From Kribbella qitaiheensis (GTDB lineage: Bacteria > Actinomycetota > Actinomycetes > Propionibacteriales > Kribbellaceae): 64,000 bases of DNA. The translations under genes and the position numbers were made by a program. Location: contig NZ_CP043661.1 of the NCBI RefSeq assembly GCF_014217565.1, positions 5,828,001 through 5,892,000 on the forward strand, in the 5' to 3' direction. Shown piece after piece: positions 56,283-64,000 of the stretch; position 1 is the first letter of the stretch; each line of letters starts with the position of its first letter. The notes beneath the pieces are model-generated. The model had not been told where the DNA came from. It was given only the letters and a program-made list of their open reading frames with translations, and made no database searches.

Positions 56283-56858
56283 GTGAGGAGAGCTGCATGT
56301 CCTTCCGCCCACCTTCCGCTGCCCGTCGTTCAGGTCCTGGCGCTGATGCTCACCTGTGGAGTGGCTGGAGTGCTGACCGCGGCACTTCCCGGCCGGGCCG
56401 CGGCCGTCGACGGCCCGAGTGACGTCTACACCTACCTGGAGAACCCCGGCATGGTCGCCGAGGGTCAGGTCGCGCCGCACACCAGGCTCTGGCCGTACGC
56501 CGATGACGCGGCCGCCGTCCGCGCGAGCGGTTCGCAGTACGTGCGTTCGCTGGACGGGGCGTGGAAGTTCAAGCTGGCGGATACGCCGGGCAAGGTGCCG
56601 ACCGGGTGTACGCGGTTCGAGGCCACGGTCGGTCTGGACGCCGAGGTGGGCGGCTCGGGCAGCGTGACGTTCGAGGTCAAGGGTGCTGACGGCGCAGTAC
56701 TGGCTTCTACGCCACGGATGACCGGTGGTGGCAGCGGCGTGAATCTGTCGGCCGCATTGTCCGGCCAGTCGCAAGTGCAGTTGGCCGTTACCGATGCGGG
56801 TGACGGCAATGGTACGGATCACGCCGACTGGGCCGCGGCCCGATTCACCTGTGGATAG
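56283..56858 (+). pseudogene. Internally deleted GH2 beta-galactosidase remnant
   Basis: About 190 residues: hydrophobic export signal (VLALMLTCGVAGVLTAALPGRAAA), then the N-terminal landmarks of a GH2 beta-galactosidase (YTYLENPGMVAEGQ, SLDGAWKFKLADTPG), which jump directly at PTGCTRFEAT to the last half of an NPCBM-type domain (GSVTFEVKGADGAVLASTPRM, to AAARFTCG). The whole catalytic body is missing, yet the frame is kept. GTG 56283 is a tentative start; ATG 56296 has a good GAGGAG but is in another frame. The 3' end overlaps the convergent gene by 14 bp. Confidence 0.72.
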
Positions 56859-57385
56859 CGAGGGAGGCCAGGACACCGAGCGCCAGTAGGGAGGTCACGA
56901 CGATCGCGACGTTGCGGCCGCAGGCGTTGCGCCGGTTCAGCTCGGTTCGGCGAACCGGCCCGGAGCGAGCACGGGTCGAAGTCGTCGCTCTCGGGGGCTC
57001 TGGTGAGTGCGAGCAGGCGGATGGCCCAGGCGCGCGGCTGCAGGCGCAGCGGCGTACGGGCGTCTGCTTGTTTGATCGCGGCCTGCAGCACGAGGTTGCG
57101 GACGAAGGCGGCGGCGTCGGTCGCGCCGGCCAACTGTCGTTCGAGGTGGCGGTGATCGGGGAGTGCTCGCTGGACCACGCCGTGCGCGGCCAGGACGTTG
57201 CGGTGGCGGCTGAGATTCGGCGGCAGGTTGGCATACGCCAGCCGAACCAGGTCGGGGTAGTGATCGAGTAGCGCCGCTTCGACGTCGGCAGGGCAGATCT
57301 GGGGGCGGACAGATCGTGCTACTGACGGTGCTGGTGACAGGGCTGCTGTCGGTCGGTGCCTTCGCAGTGTTCTGGTATCGCTCAT
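56845..57385 (-). pseudogene. Small membrane-anchored protein of unknown function, single-base frameshift
   Basis: ATG 57385 starts MSDTRTLRRHRPTAALSPAP; the body includes DVEAALLDHYPDLVRLAYANLPP and VLAAHGVVQRALP, then DFDPCSLR. Deleting one base at 56959-56961 (CCGGCCCGG) joins this to PVRRTELNRRNACGRNVAIVVTSLLALGVLASLAIHR (pieces RRTELNRR and IVVTSLLALGVLASL), that is, a C-terminal membrane span, for about 179 residues. The repair makes a sensible tail-anchored protein. I do not recognise the family; its DHYPDLVRLAY segment faintly recalls sigma-factor region 2. Confidence 0.65.
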
Positions 57386-57516
57386 TCCGCGCTCGCCGCT
57401 CCAAGGTGTCCGGACAAACTCTCTTCCGAAGCAACGAGCGAGTGACTCTGTGGTCACCCTATCCAGATTTTCGCTCGACGCCGTTACTCTCCGTGAGGGC
57501 GGTTATCCTCGGCATC

Positions 57517-58368
57517 GTGACCAGCGCGAGCGAGACAGACGGGACCAGGACCGGCGGCGACGCGGTGACCGGGCGGTGGGACGGAGTCGACGTCCACTTC
57601 GGTGAGGAAGGCGGCCGGCTCACCTACGGCAGCTACCTGCGGCTCGGCCAGCTGCTCGACCAGCAGCGGCTGGAATCCGATCCGCCCGCGCACGACGAGC
57701 TGCTGTTCATCACGATCCATCAGGTCTACGAGCTGTGGTTCAAGCAGGTCCTGCACGAGATGACCGCGTCCCGCGACGCGATGCTGTCCGGCGAACTCTG
57801 GCTCGCCCAGCACCTGCTCCGCCGGGTGCACACGATCGAGCGGACACTCACCCAGCAGGTCGACATCCTGGAGACGATGACGCCGCAGGACTTCGGCGAG
57901 TTCCGGCACCGGTTGTCACCGGCGAGCGGGTTCCAGTCGGTGCAGTTCCGGGAGATCGAGTTCCTGTCCGGTGCCAAGGACCCGTCCTTCGTGAAGCGGT
58001 TCCGCGGGCTGTCCGAAGCCGAGAAGATCCGGATCCAGCAGCGCCTGGACGAACCGACCCTGTGGGACGCGTTCCTGGTGGTCCTCGAGAAGGCCGGCTT
58101 CGCCACCGCCTCGGACGACGACCTCTACAAGGCCCTGCAAACAGTCGCCGGAGACCGCGCGCAGTACGGCGCTGTCTGGGAGCTCGCCGAAGCTCTCCTC
58201 CAGCACGACGAACTGGCCGCCGCCTGGCGCGCCCGGCACGTCGTCATGGTCGAGCGCATGATCGGCACCAAACCAGGCACCGGCGGCTCCTCCGGCGCCG
58301 GCTACCTCCGCTCCCGCCTGGACCTCCGCTACTACCCCCACCTCTGGCACCTCCGCACCGCCCTCTGA
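57517..58368 (+). CDS. kynA: Tryptophan 2,3-dioxygenase
   Basis: 283-residue haem enzyme that opens the indole ring of L-tryptophan to N-formylkynurenine, the first step of the kynurenine pathway. The substrate-binding FITIHQVYELWFKQVLHEM is clear, as are MTPQDFGEFRHRLSPASGFQS and the haem-ligand helix RARHVVMVERMIGTKPGTGGSSG (His about 241). GTG 57517 begins VTSASETDG; the frame is open further upstream but without family similarity. No kynU or kynB is adjacent. Confidence 0.95.
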   Translation: MTSASETDGTRTGGDAVTGRWDGVDVHFGEEGGRLTYGSYLRLGQLLDQQRLESDPPAHDELLFITIHQVYELWFKQVLHEMTASRDAMLSGELWLAQHLLRRVHTIERTLTQQVDILETMTPQDFGEFRHRLSPASGFQSVQFREIEFLSGAKDPSFVKRFRGLSEAEKIRIQQRLDEPTLWDAFLVVLEKAGFATASDDDLYKALQTVAGDRAQYGAVWELAEALLQHDELAAAWRARHVVMVERMIGTKPGTGGSSGAGYLRSRLDLRYYPHLWHLRTAL

Positions 58369-58429
58369 ACCGCAGTTGTTGCCTGCTGTCTTGCCTGGCG
58401 CCCGGCACATCCCGTCTCGTAGCGTCCGA

Positions 58430-58471
58430 AGAAGCCGAGGTCCTGCCCCACAGCTCTTCGGACGTAAGGAC
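58430..58471. terminator. Hairpin after kynA
   Basis: CGTCCGAAGAAGC pairs with GCTCTTCGGACG with one bulge; the CGTCCGAAGA stem matches that of the palindrome at 43688-43737. It lies in the convergent gap between kynA and the helicase gene. Confidence 0.65.
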
Positions 58472-58510
58472 CGGCATGGCGTAAGGCCCGCGACCCGGAG
58501 GAGGTGGATG

Positions 58511-61500
58511 TCAGGTGTCGGTGGGGCGGTTGAGGGCGTCGGTCAGGTGGGTGATGACCGCGTCGGGGGTGTTGGTCCAGTCGGTGGTAAGGACGTGGTG
58601 GACCTGCCAGCCGCCAGTAGCGAGTGCTCGGGGGTGGGTGGTGAGGCGCTCCAGGAGGGAGTCGGCGGCGATTCGCTCGGATGTGTCGACCAGTACTGCG
58701 ATCCGATGGCCCTCGTCCTCGGGCCGTCGCAACGCCAGATCGCACCGGAAGACCGATTCACCGACCTCGGTCTCGACCACAACCCCCTGCTCCCGAAGCC
58801 GCTTTGCCAATTGCTCCACAACAGCCGATCGCAAGGGACCCCCGACACCTCCCGCAGCCCGGTGCCTCCCGGCACTGCTCGCAACCCGTTCCGTCCCGCC
58901 ACTTTCCGCAACGCGGTCCTCCCCGCCACTTTCCGCAACGCGGTCCTCCCCGCCACGGATAACCCGTCGCCCGGGATCACGCTCCGCTCGCCCGGCCCTG
59001 GGGGTGCGGTGGCCGGCGACGGCGTATTGGGACAGGGCCGACTGGGCTGCTTCCAGGTTGCCTTGGGAGATGGCGTCGGCGTAGGTGAGGAAGCGGCGCA
59101 GGGTGTTGGCGCCGTCGTTGTAGGTGTTGGTGATGGCATCGGGATCGATGCTGGAGACGATCACCATGTGTTCGCGGGCGCGGCTGAAGATGACGTTCAG
59201 GCGCTTCTCGCCGCCGGAGGTGTTGATCGGGCCGAAGTTCATCAGCATCCGCCCGTCCGGCCCGGCCGCGTAGCAGACGCTCATGATGATGATGTCGCGC
59301 TCGTCGCCTTGGACGTTCTCCAGGTTCTTCACGAACAGCCCGGCGTCCTGGTCGTCACGGGTCCGGAGCTGCTCCGCCTCGTACCGCGCGCCGAACTCCG
59401 GGTCCTGCTCGCCCAAGAGGTCGAGCGCCCGCTCGATCTCGCCCTGCTGAGCCTCGGAGAACGCGACGATGCCGAGACTCTTACCGGTCTCACGGCCGAG
59501 GAGTTCGCGCACCAGACCGGCGATCCAGGCTGCCTCGGCGGGATTCGTCCGCCGTACGTAGATCCCGTCGACCACCCGCACCGAGGTGATGCTCCCGGCC
59601 AGGACGCCGTCCGCGACCTCGGGCCCGACCGGAGCGCCGGCACTCACGGCCCACGGCGGCGCCGGAGCAGCGGGCAGCCGGTCCGGGATCGTCGCAAGTC
59701 TGCCTTGGTAGAAAGCGGCGTTGCTGAACGAGATCAACGCCTCCGACCGGCTCCGGTAGTGCCAGGTCAGCATCGTCGACGCCAGCCGCAACGCGCTGAT
59801 CGCGAGGAAGCTGTCGTCGGTCAGCGCGATCCCGACCGAGTCGTCGGTCTCGTCCTCCGGGTCGGCGGTCGGCGTCGTGACCCGGAAGTACTGCGTGGGT
59901 GGCAGCTGCATCTGGTCGCCGACCACGATCACCTGCGGCGCTCGGTGCAATGCGGGAATCGCCTCTTCGATCGGGATCTGGCTGGCCTCGTCGTAGATCA
60001 CCACGTCGAACTCCGCGTCCAGCGGCAACGTGTCCGACACGGACGACGGGCTCATCAACCAGACCGGCCGCAGCAGCGACACCACCGAACCAGGATCGCC
60101 CGAGGCGAGCTCGCGGATCGACTTGTACCGCATCACCTTGCCGAACTCGTGTTCCAGCTCGCGCCGGCCGGAGCTGAAGGTCTTCTTCCGGGCGCGATCC
60201 TCGGCGGACATCCCGGTGACGCTCAGCTCGGAATGCGCGAGCTCGGCACGGAAACGCCGCCGTACGCCGGCCACGACCACTTCGGCGTTGACGCCCGTGA
60301 GCTCGTCGTACACGAGGCTCAGCTCGCCAACCACCTCGTCCAGTTGGGCGGACGTCAATCGCGGACCGACAGCGCGAGCCCGCTCCCAGTGCAGCGCGCA
60401 CACCGCATACTCCAGTTGCGCAGGCGTAGCCTCCAACCTCCGCACGGCGGTCGCCACGGAACCCGGACCGTCGGCGAGCGCGCGCATGGCCGGAACCAGC
60501 GCCTGGATCGCTGGAACAAGCTGCGCCGAAGACAAGGCCGTGGAGATCTCCCGTACTGCGGCCAGCGTCTGCTCCGAGTACGCCTCGATCAGGAAGCCGC
60601 GCGTCGCCTCGTCGGCCGCCTCCAACGCGGTCGCAACGTCGGCCAACTTCGCCGCAAGCCCGCTCGAAGCCTTCTCGCTCGCCGAATCGGCAGACGCGGT
60701 CGAGCGCGCATCGCCCGCCGAATCCGCGGACGCGGTCGAGCGCGCATCGCGCTCCGACTCCGCGAGTGCGGCCCGCCAGGAGGCGAGCATCGGCTCCTTC
60801 CTCAACCGCTGAAGGCGTTTCGCCAGTCCGGCCGGATCGCCCGTACCCCATTCGCGCTCAGTCTCAGCCCGGTACTGCGTCACCGCGGCGGTCGCGTCGT
60901 GAGCGGCGACCAGATGTGTGAGCAGGTCAGTCACGGAAGGCTGAACCGCCCGCGCGGACGAGTCGTATCGCGAGCGAACCAGGCTCTTCACCTTCCGCCA
61001 GTCGCCGTTGAGGAAGGAGAACACGCCACCTTCCTTGCTCTGGGCAACCGTTAATGCGGAGCGCGCATCGACCACCGACAACGGATCCCGCCATCCGGCG
61101 GCCGCCTCCCAGGCGGTCCGCTCCGCGGCGACGAGCGCTTCCTGCCGATCCACCGCCTCCCGTAACTTGCGTGCTGCCGTCGACCTCGGCTCGATCGCGT
61201 TCCCGAGCCCGCGCTCGACCAACGGCAGCAGCACCACGCCCAGCTCAGCAGCACCTCGCACCCACGCCAGCGGCTGGTCAGCTACCTCTTCATCAATCGC
61301 CACTGCGGCGCCGTCGAGAGCAGCGGAGACGGCATCCCAGCGGCCCCGGATCTCGCGGGCACGGATGGGAATCTCCGTGTCAGCACCTTGGGCCACCCAG
61401 ATCTCGGGGGAGACAAAGGCGAGCGGGCTTCGAGCCAGTACGCCGCCGCTGGCCGGGTCGGCCTTGACCAGCGCTTGCCCCAGACCCTCCACCGCAGCCC

Positions 61501-63850
61501 GCCCGGCCCACCACTCGCCAGCCGCCGGAATCAGCCGAAGCTCCAACGGCTCCAGCTCCCCGCCCCACCGAGACTCCCGCAACTCCGCCAGCCGATCCAC
61601 CACCACCCGCAAACTCGGCCCGCCCGCGCCAGGTTCCTCTAGTGCGAGAAGCGCTTCGAAGTCGGCGACTGTGGTGAGTAGGCGGTTCACGCGGGAGAGG
61701 AGGGCGTCCCGGCGTACGGAGAGTTCGTCGGCGTTGTCCTCGGCGGACAGCCAGGCTTCGTAGGTGTCGCGGAGTCCGTGGACGAAGGCCTTCTTGTCTG
61801 CCTGGGAGTCGTGGATCAGCGTGCACAACCCGTCCAGCCGGCGGCTCGCCAGCCGTGCGTGCACGACGTCCAGCGCCGCTCGCTTCTGGCAGACGAACAG
61901 GACCCGCTGCCCGCGCGCGACGAAGTCCGCGATCATGTTCGTGATCGTCTGCGACTTCCCCGTCCCCGGCGGGCCCTGGATCACGAAGCTCTCGCCGCGC
62001 TGCGCCCGCGCGACCGCCGCCACCTGTGAACCATCGGCAGGCACCACCAGATGCCGGCCCTCAGGCGGCAACTCGGACGGCTCATCGCTGATCGGCCGCG
62101 GCCGGTCCGAGAACAGTTGCTCGAACGACGGGCACGGCCGTCCCGTCGCCAGCAGCTCGTCGTAGTCGCGAACGAGCCCGAGCGTGCGGTAGTTGAAGTT
62201 CGACAAGGCGACGGCGCACAGGTCGACGTCCCACGAGTACGGACCGCCGTCGGTGTCGATCGTGTAGGTATCCGTCTCGAGTGCGCCCGGCCGCCGCAGC
62301 GCCGGGTCGGCGCCGAGCGCGATGCTCAGCGGCAACTCCTGCACGCCCAGCTGACTCCGGAAGATCTGCACGCCGAGCGGCTCGTAGTCGGACCGCCGGT
62401 ACGAGTACGAATAGTGCCGTCCGCCGAATTCGTTCGCCGTGTTCCCGTGCTGTCGACGACGGTAGTTCCGCAGCTTGATCATCGCCCGCTGCCGGACGAG
62501 ATCGATCCGCGGCTTCTCCCGCAGATGAAGCCGCAGCCCCGGCTCCGATGCCTGGATCTCCTTGGCCAACCGCTCATGCAGTACTTCGATGGCGCCGGGC
62601 TCGGCCAGATCCACGCTCACCGGCAGGTTGATCCCGTACAGCTGGTGCAGGTGATGCCGCAGCGTCGGGTTCACCTCCGCGATGGGATCGATGATCTTCA
62701 ACGTGTACGAGTCCCGCACGCCGCGCTTCTTCGCCAACTCCACCTTCACCAGCACCAGCGGCGACGCGAGCCGGGTATCGGGATCGTTCTTGAGATCGTG
62801 CCAGCGCAGAAACGCCGGTACGAGAAGCAGTTGGTCCTGCCCGTACTCCGCCCGGTCCCGGCGTGCCGTCGAGATCAGCTTGTCCAGCGAGCTCGCGGCG
62901 TACGGCGCCTCGTCGTACCGGATCCACTTCCCGAGCGACTGTGGCGAGCCGCTGACGAGGCGGGCGGCTAGCTCGGAGTTCCAGGTGAAGAGTTGTTCCG
63001 CGCGGATGGTGCGGATGTCGAGCATCAACGGGACCGAGACCTCGGTCAGGTTGACGGTCTGTGCGGTGTGCCGGAAGTTGACCAGGCGATTGCGGCGGGA
63101 GAGGTCGAACAGCCGGTCCCGGAGCGCTCGCAGTACGGCGGCCCGTCGGTCCTCGGCGCCGGTGGTGATCGCGGTGACGTCGAAGTCGAGCGGCTGGTCG
63201 CGATAGTTCTCGAGCTGCTCGATCAGCGAGCGGAGGTCCTGGGCGCGGTGATGACGGTCCGGTTCGGCCATCTGCGCGGCCACGGACAGGATCACCGGGT
63301 GCAGCTCGGAGCCGAGGGAGTAGAAGTTGCCGCGGGCCTCGATCAGGACGGCGACGTCGTCGGGATCGTCCAGGTCGAGGCCGCAGCCGAGGCCGATCAA
63401 CAGCTGGCCGAGACTGAAGATGTCGGTGAGCGGGTCGTGGTGACCGACCACGTGCTCCCAGCTCTGCCAGCCGGGCACGAGCACCGGCGCTTTGATCGCC
63501 TCCGGCATCGGCTCGGTCACCTGGGTCCGGAGTCGGCCGCCGCTCTCGCTGAGGTCGATCTCCTGCTGCCGGTGCGCGATCACCTCGACGGCGTCCGAGC
63601 GATGCCCTTGCCTGGCTTCGAGCTCGGCCGCGGCGATGCTCGGACGGGATGCGTACTCCGGTGCGAAGCCCAGCCGCGTGTGGTCGTCCACCGTCAGCCG
63701 GTCGAGCCCACTCAACGGTGCGACCAGGCCGCGCTCGTGCACCTCCGCGGTCGCGTGGAACAACGGCAACACCGCCGCCAGCAACGCGTCGCTGCCCAGG
63801 CCCTCCCGCGACTCCGCCAACTCCACCAGATCCCGTGCGGGCCCGCTCAT
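58511..63850 (-). CDS. Pseudokinase-DUF4011-SF1 helicase-nuclease-like fusion protein
   Basis: 1779 residues, likely cytoplasmic. Residues 20-225 resemble a protein-kinase C-lobe without an N-lobe: HERGLVAPLSGLDRL stands where HRD...N should be, so the catalytic Asp is lost, while DIFSLGQLLIGLGCG and a final HHRAQDL keep the lobe pattern. About 235-520 matches DUF4011 (RLFDLSRRNRLVNFRH). SF1 helicase: Walker A QGPPGTGKSQT (about 621-631), VVIYDEASQIP (about 1285), GDQMQLPPTQYF (about 1312), NVIFSRAREHMVI (about 1552). The end (1667-1779) is an REase_MTES_1575-like domain, but the usual cDG motif reads VDT. Short tandem repeats (GGEDRVAES; DARSTASADSA) lie in linkers. ATGA coupling to the preceding gene. 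Probably a defence/conflict protein; exact system not identified. Confidence 0.85.
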   Translation of the reverse strand: MSGPARDLVELAESREGLGSDALLAAVLPLFHATAEVHERGLVAPLSGLDRLTVDDHTRLGFAPEYASRPSIAAAELEARQGHRSDAVEVIAHRQQEIDLSESGGRLRTQVTEPMPEAIKAPVLVPGWQSWEHVVGHHDPLTDIFSLGQLLIGLGCGLDLDDPDDVAVLIEARGNFYSLGSELHPVILSVAAQMAEPDRHHRAQDLRSLIEQLENYRDQPLDFDVTAITTGAEDRRAAVLRALRDRLFDLSRRNRLVNFRHTAQTVNLTEVSVPLMLDIRTIRAEQLFTWNSELAARLVSGSPQSLGKWIRYDEAPYAASSLDKLISTARRDRAEYGQDQLLLVPAFLRWHDLKNDPDTRLASPLVLVKVELAKKRGVRDSYTLKIIDPIAEVNPTLRHHLHQLYGINLPVSVDLAEPGAIEVLHERLAKEIQASEPGLRLHLREKPRIDLVRQRAMIKLRNYRRRQHGNTANEFGGRHYSYSYRRSDYEPLGVQIFRSQLGVQELPLSIALGADPALRRPGALETDTYTIDTDGGPYSWDVDLCAVALSNFNYRTLGLVRDYDELLATGRPCPSFEQLFSDRPRPISDEPSELPPEGRHLVVPADGSQVAAVARAQRGESFVIQGPPGTGKSQTITNMIADFVARGQRVLFVCQKRAALDVVHARLASRRLDGLCTLIHDSQADKKAFVHGLRDTYEAWLSAEDNADELSVRRDALLSRVNRLLTTVADFEALLALEEPGAGGPSLRVVVDRLAELRESRWGGELEPLELRLIPAAGEWWAGRAAVEGLGQALVKADPASGGVLARSPLAFVSPEIWVAQGADTEIPIRAREIRGRWDAVSAALDGAAVAIDEEVADQPLAWVRGAAELGVVLLPLVERGLGNAIEPRSTAARKLREAVDRQEALVAAERTAWEAAAGWRDPLSVVDARSALTVAQSKEGGVFSFLNGDWRKVKSLVRSRYDSSARAVQPSVTDLLTHLVAAHDATAAVTQYRAETEREWGTGDPAGLAKRLQRLRKEPMLASWRAALAESERDARSTASADSAGDARSTASADSASEKASSGLAAKLADVATALEAADEATRGFLIEAYSEQTLAAVREISTALSSAQLVPAIQALVPAMRALADGPGSVATAVRRLEATPAQLEYAVCALHWERARAVGPRLTSAQLDEVVGELSLVYDELTGVNAEVVVAGVRRRFRAELAHSELSVTGMSAEDRARKKTFSSGRRELEHEFGKVMRYKSIRELASGDPGSVVSLLRPVWLMSPSSVSDTLPLDAEFDVVIYDEASQIPIEEAIPALHRAPQVIVVGDQMQLPPTQYFRVTTPTADPEDETDDSVGIALTDDSFLAISALRLASTMLTWHYRSRSEALISFSNAAFYQGRLATIPDRLPAAPAPPWAVSAGAPVGPEVADGVLAGSITSVRVVDGIYVRRTNPAEAAWIAGLVRELLGRETGKSLGIVAFSEAQQGEIERALDLLGEQDPEFGARYEAEQLRTRDDQDAGLFVKNLENVQGDERDIIIMSVCYAAGPDGRMLMNFGPINTSGGEKRLNVIFSRAREHMVIVSSIDPDAITNTYNDGANTLRRFLTYADAISQGNLEAAQSALSQYAVAGHRTPRAGRAERDPGRRVIRGGEDRVAESGGEDRVAESGGTERVASSAGRHRAAGGVGGPLRSAVVEQLAKRLREQGVVVETEVGESVFRCDLALRRPEDEGHRIAVLVDTSERIAADSLLERLTTHPRALATGGWQVHHVLTTDWTNTPDAVITHLTDALNRPTDT

Positions 63851-64000
63851 TGGATCGCCTCCGCGGCGGCGGAGAGCTGGGCGCGGCGTTTGTCGGACCA
63901 GCCGAGCTCGTCGTCGGCCAGATCGTCGTACGGCGTGAGCCCGGCTTTTCGGGCGACTCCCATCGACGCGATCAGACCGGCGTCACCCGTGTCGGGATCG
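63847..64000 (-). CDS. C-terminal part of an unidentified protein, runs off the window
   Basis: The last 50 codons of a minus-strand gene, ending LGWSDKRRAQLSAAAEAIQ and a TGA that overlaps the ATG of the helicase fusion gene by 4 bases. Acidic then basic, no motif I recognise (GVARKAGLTPYDDLADDELG). Tight coupling says it works with the helicase protein. Confidence 0.7.
   Translation of the reverse strand, partial: DPDTGDAGLIASMGVARKAGLTPYDDLADDELGWSDKRRAQLSAAAEAIQ

Noticed and set aside
4524..57385. Programmed ribosomal frameshifting at the seven broken genes
   Set aside because: No slippery heptamer or downstream pseudoknot pattern; the shared CGGGCCG context in unrelated genes points to sequence error instead.
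58376..61054. 892-codon plus-strand open frame opposite the helicase gene
   Set aside because: Arg/Gly/Val-rich translation without motifs, antisense to clear helicase motifs.

Overview
The window is high-GC actinobacterial DNA. Gene content points to a soil filamentous actinomycete of the Kribbella/Nocardioides (Propionibacteriales) type: SecA, an Rv3235-like/LysM/short HTH cluster, Ku, tryptophan 2,3-dioxygenase, two LacI-type sugar-import loci and a mannan-degrading cluster. Genus is an inference from style; no rRNA or tRNA gene was recognised.

Layout. 0-5.5 kb: a YcaQ-like winged-helix protein, secA with a strong terminator, and a frameshifted nitronate monooxygenase. 5.8-11.9 kb (minus strand): a tightly overlapping locus of GH114 polygalactosaminidase, binding protein, two permeases, PfkB kinase and GH4 glycosidase. 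12.2-19.5 kb (plus strand): a LacI regulator with an inverted-repeat operator, then a second binding protein, two permeases, a GH130 and a Tat-exported protein. 19.5-28 kb: phosphotransferase, AraC and VanW proteins, then a repeat-rich Rv3235/LysM region, a small HTH protein and an SAF/CpaE-like pair. 28-36 kb: DUF4097, HAD, GT87, a cupredoxin lipoprotein with a membrane protein, a wax ester synthase and Ku. 36-48.4 kb: a secreted propeller-like protein, a rifampicin monooxygenase preceded by an RAE-like motif, P5C dehydrogenase, regulators, lipase, aldo/keto reductase and a SigE-family sigma factor with its membrane partner. 48.5-56 kb (minus strand): a four-gene secreted glycan-degradation operon (GH76, SGNH-VCBS, GH2-AbfB, GH76). 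56-58.4 kb: a GH2 remnant, a small membrane protein and kynA. 58.5-64 kb: a 1779-residue pseudokinase-DUF4011-SF1 helicase-nuclease-like protein translationally coupled to a gene that runs off the window.

Three things stand out. First, the giant fusion at the right edge looks like part of a conflict (defence) system. Second, seven genes are broken by the same lesion, one extra G/C at a GGCC core, which looks like a systematic sequence error (or a modified-base effect) rather than seven real pseudogenes. Third, convergent intergenic gaps carry long inverted repeats; two of them have unrelated arms but an identical 21-nt segment next to the 3' arm, which looks like an undescribed modular repeat. 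The heptamer GCAGTAC is also far more frequent than base composition predicts.
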